Assembly: GCA_905160935.1 (NCBI GenBank)
Contig: CAJHZI010000802.1
Span: 286,001 to 350,000, forward strand
Direction of reading: 5' to 3'
Source: Enchytraeus crypticus
Lineage: Eukaryota; Annelida; Clitellata; Enchytraeida; Enchytraeidae
DNA length: 64,000 nucleotides
How positions within the stretch are numbered: position 1 is the first letter of the stretch; each line of letters opens with the position of its first letter. Positions 27,145 through 33,766 of this stretch are shown in pieces. Under the pieces are notes generated by a model. It had not been told where the DNA came from. It searched no databases and saw nothing but the letters and a program-made list of their open reading frames with translations. The translations under genes and the position numbers were made by a program.

Positions 27145-30100
27145 GTGAGTGAGAGTGATAGAGAAATAGAGATAGAGAAAGAGATAGAGAGCGAGCGAGA
27201 AAGACACATAGTTAGAGAAAGAGAAAGATAGATAGGGAAAGAGAGAGAAAGAGAGAGAAACATAAAGAGAGAGAGAAAGAGAGAGAAAGAGATACGGATT
27301 GTGCAACACGTGACAAAATGATTGGATCACGGACTCTCACTGAAGTGAGGTAATTTAAAGCCACTTGTCACATATAGGAGAGTTACACGGAGTTGGGTAT
27401 TGGCTGGGCGAGCTATTGCATAGAGAAAAACTGTCAAATAGGACCCTAGTCTAAATCCAACCGGACAGTCCCTGGTAGATCCTTTGTTATTCTGAGAATC
27501 AAAGTTAATTTGATTCTCAGAATTTGGCAAGCTTCTTACTTATCTGAAATTCTTCTTCCCTATCGTCCCTCACGAGCACTTCGTTCCACCGATTCCAATC
27601 TCCTCTCTGTTCCAAATATTCTCACGTCATTGGGCAGACGTTCATTTTCTTACGCAGCACCCACAATCTGGAACTCTTTACCTGCTAATCTTGTCTTGTT
27701 TTTCTCTTTCTACATTCTCTAGCAAGCTTAAAACCTATCTTTTCCCACCGTAGACATAATCAATCTACCCTGATCATTTTTGATCACCGGACCGGCGTTC
27801 ACTTAGAACCTTACTTCTCAGTACATTTCTTTTACAGAATGGTCTGGGTGAATTGATCTGTAGTGATGTGTGCTGTGGGGACGTCCCTGACATCATCTTT
27901 GGCTTAGGAAACGGACGTTAAACCTTTATTATTACTATATTTATTATAATTATTACTTATTATTATTATTATAAATATTATTATTATTATTATAAATATT
28001 ATTATTATTAATATTATTATTATTATTATTATTGTTATTATTATTATTATTAATTAACGGTTTAATTTTTAATCCACGTCTCATGAAAGTGCTTGATAGT
28101 TAAGCTTCTAAATACAGGTTCTAAAAGAACACAAATACCATTCGTATTACAATCGTGATGAAGAAAAATTGAGAAAGAAAGATTGAAGAAAAATCTTTAA
28201 TGTTTAAAATTTCAACCGCACTATCTTCCCCCACAATGTTAAACTATTTGAACTCATCTGGAACATTCCTCGTGAGTGGAATGGGAGACGGATGCTCTCT
28301 GGAAAGAGATACTCGAAGGACTGGCCGGGGTGGGTGCGGTAAGAGCTCAACAAACAACTTCTGCGTGTGAGCCTGTCAGGCGCTCTGAGTCCGTGTCTGA
28401 TACTTATGTGTGCGTCCATAGATACTTGTGTCTGTGTCTATGGATGCTTATGTGTGCGTGTATGGATGGTTGTGTTTGCGTTTATAGATGCTTATGTGTG
28501 CTTATATAGATACTATTGTGTGCGTCTATAGATGCTTGTGTGTGCGATTGTATATGCTTATGTGTGCGTCTGAAGCAAAAGAGCTAAAGTTAACGCCAGT
28601 TTCGCCACTCGAAAGCGATTTCAGTGACGGCGAGCCCAGGATTTGAACCCCGCACATACTGATCCGCGGTCGAATATCTTACCGACTTCGCCATTGGCTG
28701 GAGCTGGAGTGAAGTCCGATGTCTCTATGGATGCCTATGTATTTCTTGTAGTTTTTGCATGAACTTGTTTTGGAAAAAATAGAGAAATTTAACCAGTGGG
28801 CATATGAAATCGTTTTTATATATTAATTTGATAGCTGTAAATTATTTTGGCTTTATATTAATTACAATATATGCGAAATTAATTAGTTTCAAGTCAAGTT
28901 ACTGCCAGTTTCAGGTAAATTGGTTGCAAGTCAATTTGTTCTTCAAATTGTAATCGCACATTAACTTGTGTGACTTTTGTTTCAACGTGCTAGTACTGAG
29001 AGATACTAAACTCTATAGAGGTTAAAACAACGTAAAACGATAAAGATGGATATATTTTAACGACTATGACCAGGCTGGCACTAGCATTGCCGTCAAAGAT
29101 TCTGACAGAAAGCCGGTAGAATGTAACTCTTATTACTCATATGTGATTAATCTCCATGACGCTGGAAGACTCAATGAGTCCAGCGACCTTGGACGAGTGT
29201 GCAGGATACTTGATCTTTGAAGTACTTGTACTTGACAAGTACAGCTTTGCCTAGCGCCTATATCCTACAGTATTATTATGAAATTAAATGATAATGTATT
29301 ATATATATTTGGTTCACCACTTGGGCAAACAAGACACTTTCATTACACAGTGATACATAATAATCAAAATTAAAGAAACAAAATGCAAATATGCAGTGAA
29401 AATAAAATTAAAGCAAATAAACAAAACAAACAAACGAAAACTATGCTGTGCACATCAAGCCTTCCTCTACATCATTATGAAGGTATATTCACCCTCACAA
29501 TTTCTCAAATTGAGCGTTTATAATATTTCTATAGTTATTCTCAAACAAAATCGTATCAGTATTAAACACTAATTTGCTTATCTGCATATATCATTCATGT
29601 ATTATTCCAATAATGCATTATTCCTTACATTCAGCAAATCGTATCTAAACGTTTTTAAACAAACGCATGATGGTTGAAATTTAAATGATGATTCAAAAAT
29701 TGAAATTTGAATGCTTCAAAAATTCAGACAATGAATGTTTAAAGTCTGTTGTGTCATCACTGCAAGGAATTGACCTGTCCATCAGATAAGATTAAAAACA
29801 TATTGTTTGAGCTAACATTTCTTATTTCTTAAATTATTTATTCTATAAGTAAACAATTTAATATTATTAAAGTGTTTATTCTTAAATCTCTGACAAAGTA
29901 TTGCTTCGGTCTACTTGCGCAGAACTACCCATTTGTCGTATTGGAGACATTTCAGATAAAAAGGCTGGTAAAGCTAATGTTAATGTCAGTTTCCTCACTC
30001 GAAAGCGGAGTAAGTGATGGACGAGCCCAGGATTTGAACCCCGCACATACTTATCAATGGTCGAATATCTTACCGATGTCGCCACTGGCTTCAGCCAAAA

Positions 30101-30712
30101 ACTATATTGATGAAAACGCATTTATATCTATCGAGTTATTAGATTAATAATAATAGAAGAGTGATAAAACGAGTATCCTATGTGTTGCAAACATGAATTA
30201 TTCAGACACGCAGTTAGCATTTAGGTTTGTTTCAAAAGTTTACCGTTGTTCCAGGATACAATAGATGCAACGAGGAAATGTCTTGTGCTTATAATGTGAG
30301 TATTTAATGGAAGCAAAGTTGCCCAGATTTTTTAAAAAATTTGCCGAAATCAATTACTTATTAATTTAATTACTCAGTAATATGATCATCAGATATTTTG
30401 CGAGAATCACATATCCTACGAACTGTACTGATAATGTAATTTTATCATCGACTATTCGTTTAATTCGCGGTTAAAATTTCTATGTTTTCTCTTCAACAAA
30501 CAGAACCGTGTGCGTCATACGGCAGACCCGGAAAGTTCCGTATTGGAAACTTGTATGATCTTCACCGTGTGATGTTACCTGAGATAAGATTTTTACCGGT
30601 CTCTACCCTGGACTAACCTGGCTGGAGATTTCTGAAGTGACATTAGTGTCTCCAAACAATCACCTGATCTGTTCCGCGTGTCCGGTGTCCTGTTCTATAC
30701 AATATTGGGCTT

Positions 30713-30744
<32 letters not shown>

Positions 30745-31559
30745 ATTTTATTATAGTAATTTTATAATAATTTTTATTTTGAAAAATAATTAAAAAATAA
30801 GTTTTTTAGCGTTTTAGCGTGGTAGTTGAAGAGTTAGCAAATAGTTTTAGCAATTTAGTTTCTCATTGTTATGCTGTGTCAGGGACGACTGTATCGTATT
30901 GATTGTACGTAGCTGCAGCCAATTACATATATCACAAAACACCCTTTAAGAGTTGAGAGAAGATACTACATAATGATCCGCGGTCGAGTGTCTTACCGAC
31001 TTGTCCACTGACTCATAGGGTTTTAGATTCAGAGAGACACTCGAATATTAACGGCTATAGATCGCATCCTAGATCCAAGATGATATCGTCCTAATCTATA
31101 ACATTGATCACGTGTTTACATTGTCTTCCGCCATACTCTAAAAATAAAGTAAGAAACTGGACCAAATTGTATTTGTTCCTGCGAGAGATTGCAGATAAAA
31201 TTACTTGAGATCAGAGGCTGACCTTAAGTAGTTCGATATCTCGAAGATTTATAAATAAATCCGGCATTGAACGTGAGTCTTAATCCAATCTGTCCTTAGT
31301 TTAAATAATCACTGCCATGTTCATTTAATTCTTTCATCTAGCTGTCTTGTATTACAATCTATGTTTATTCCATTTATTCCTGGAAATCTAAATCCATAGA
31401 CTACAAATATAGTGGAGAAAAAGCTTATTTGAGACAATTTAGAACTATTTAGGTCGGCTTGAATGGATCTATACGCAGGCCTTACTTGTTCTTCTACTAG
31501 TCTCTCTCCGTTCATCCTTCTTTCATTATTTCTTCCTTTTTTTCATTCTTTCAGTCTTT

Positions 31560-31607
<48 letters not shown>

Positions 31608-32907
31608 CCCAGTCGCTGGTGCTCTGCAAAATTTGTGGATTCAATTTTCACGTTACTAATTTATTTTGTTACATTTTTTTCTATTTGCTATTTTTGATCA
31701 CCGGACTGGCTTTCGTTTTGGACCTTACTTCTCCTCAGCACATTTCTTTCGCAGATTGGTCTGGGTAAACTGATCTGAAGCGATGTGGGGACGTTCCTGA
31801 CATCATACCTGGATGAGGAAACGGACGTTAAACCAGTATTATTATTATTATTATTGTTTTAATATAGTCCAGTACCTCCATTAAATTATGGGCCTACTAT
31901 GCATCTCTAACAAATTAGCTTTGGCCGAAATGTGGCTTTAGAATATAGCTAACTTCCTATTGCGTTCTTCTCTATATAACACTTAGCATAGTGCGTGTTT
32001 TTCAGTAACACTTCACTTATTTTAATGGCATTTGATGTTTCTTCCACAAGTAACAAAAGCGATGTAGTTGCTTAAATGTCGACGAATGTTAACAGTTTAA
32101 GACAATTAATATTGACAATTTCTTATCTATCAATTTCATATAACGGACATTTATAGTTCACCTCAGGATTTGTCATTTAAAACTTCATGACGCTATCCCT
32201 ACACTATTAAGGCATTGACTCTATATTCTTAGGTTATATTCTTTTATTTTTCTTATATTATTCTTATATTATATTATTATTTATTTGTTGTGCTAAGAAT
32301 ATAACCTGCCATTGTTGTAATTTGTTGTAAAAGAATGTAAGTACCACTGTTGGCCTTTGTTTTTTCCGTTCACGCATACATTTGACATTTTTGCATTCAA
32401 GAATTGACACGTAGGCTATAATGTAGGCTATGATAAACGAAATAAGCAAACAAATAAATAAATAAATAAACCTGACTACTCTTGTGTTGTCTAATCTTAT
32501 GTTAATAGTATAACCCGACTACTCTTGTGTTGTCTAATTTTATGTTAATAATATAACCCGACTACTCTTGTGTTGTCTAATTTTATGTTAATAATATAAC
32601 CCGACTACTCTTGTGTTTTTTTCTGCAGATCTTGATTAACGTCGTCATCTGCCTAACCACGCCCCCTCAGGTGGAACTACGCATGCCCGACGAGTTCAAA
32701 CCTTACGTAGAGCTTACGTGCTCTGTGTCCGTGGAAGGGTTCGTGACGTCATTGTCCTACAGTGTACTACTCATAGTCATCTGTACTTGGTACGCGTTTA
32801 GGACCAGGACACTACCGGACAACTTTAATGAGTCTCGCTACATCACTCTCTGCGTGTATTCCACACTGGTTATCTGGCTGGCCTTTGTTCCGTCCTACTT
32901 CACAACA

Positions 32908-32952
<45 letters not shown>

Positions 32953-33050
32953 TTAGAATTATATTTTATATATTTTAAAAATACGAATAATACTTAAATA
33001 GTGAATAATTACATGAACAGAATTTGTACATTTTTAATAGCTTCGTAGAC

Positions 33051-33087
<37 letters not shown>

Positions 33088-33735
33088 GGTTTAACGTCCG
33101 TTTCCTCATCCAGAGATGATGTCAGGGACATCATAACACGAGGTATCACAACGTATTCATTCAATGTCATAATAACGTAAGGGTATCGTCAAGAAGTTTT
33201 AAATGACAGATCCTGAGGTGAATTGAACCCTCGTGGGTTCGAATATTAGCCGCGCTGATCCGAGAATAATTAAGTTCTCGGATATTTGCTGGACTGGTTA
33301 ATCGGAAAATGGACTACATTGCTTAACGGTTTAAACATGTGGTATTGAAAGTGATAGATATCAACATGGTTGATCATGTCACTAGATTGCGTGTTTATTT
33401 TTTATTTTTTTCATCTTCGTCAATTGAATCCCAGTTTAGCTAGGGACTGTATTGACCTTTTCCATTCGTTTCAGAGAATCTCTTAACAATTTCTGGAGCC
33501 TATGCGCTCACCAACCGTATGCAATTTCTGACTTTTTTCCCTAGTTTTTTGTCGTCTTTTGCGAAACTTGCATACGACGGTTAGTTTATTCATCTGCAAC
33601 CCGAACACAATGCGGGTTCAATAACAACTTCGTTGTTAAATAAATTAATCAATGTTAAATAAGGTTCTGTTTAGTAACTTGATTGAAAATGGGTATTAAA
33701 CGTTAGAGAGTGGGGGTGGGGGGTCGAAGCGAAGG

Positions 33736-33766
<31 letters not shown>

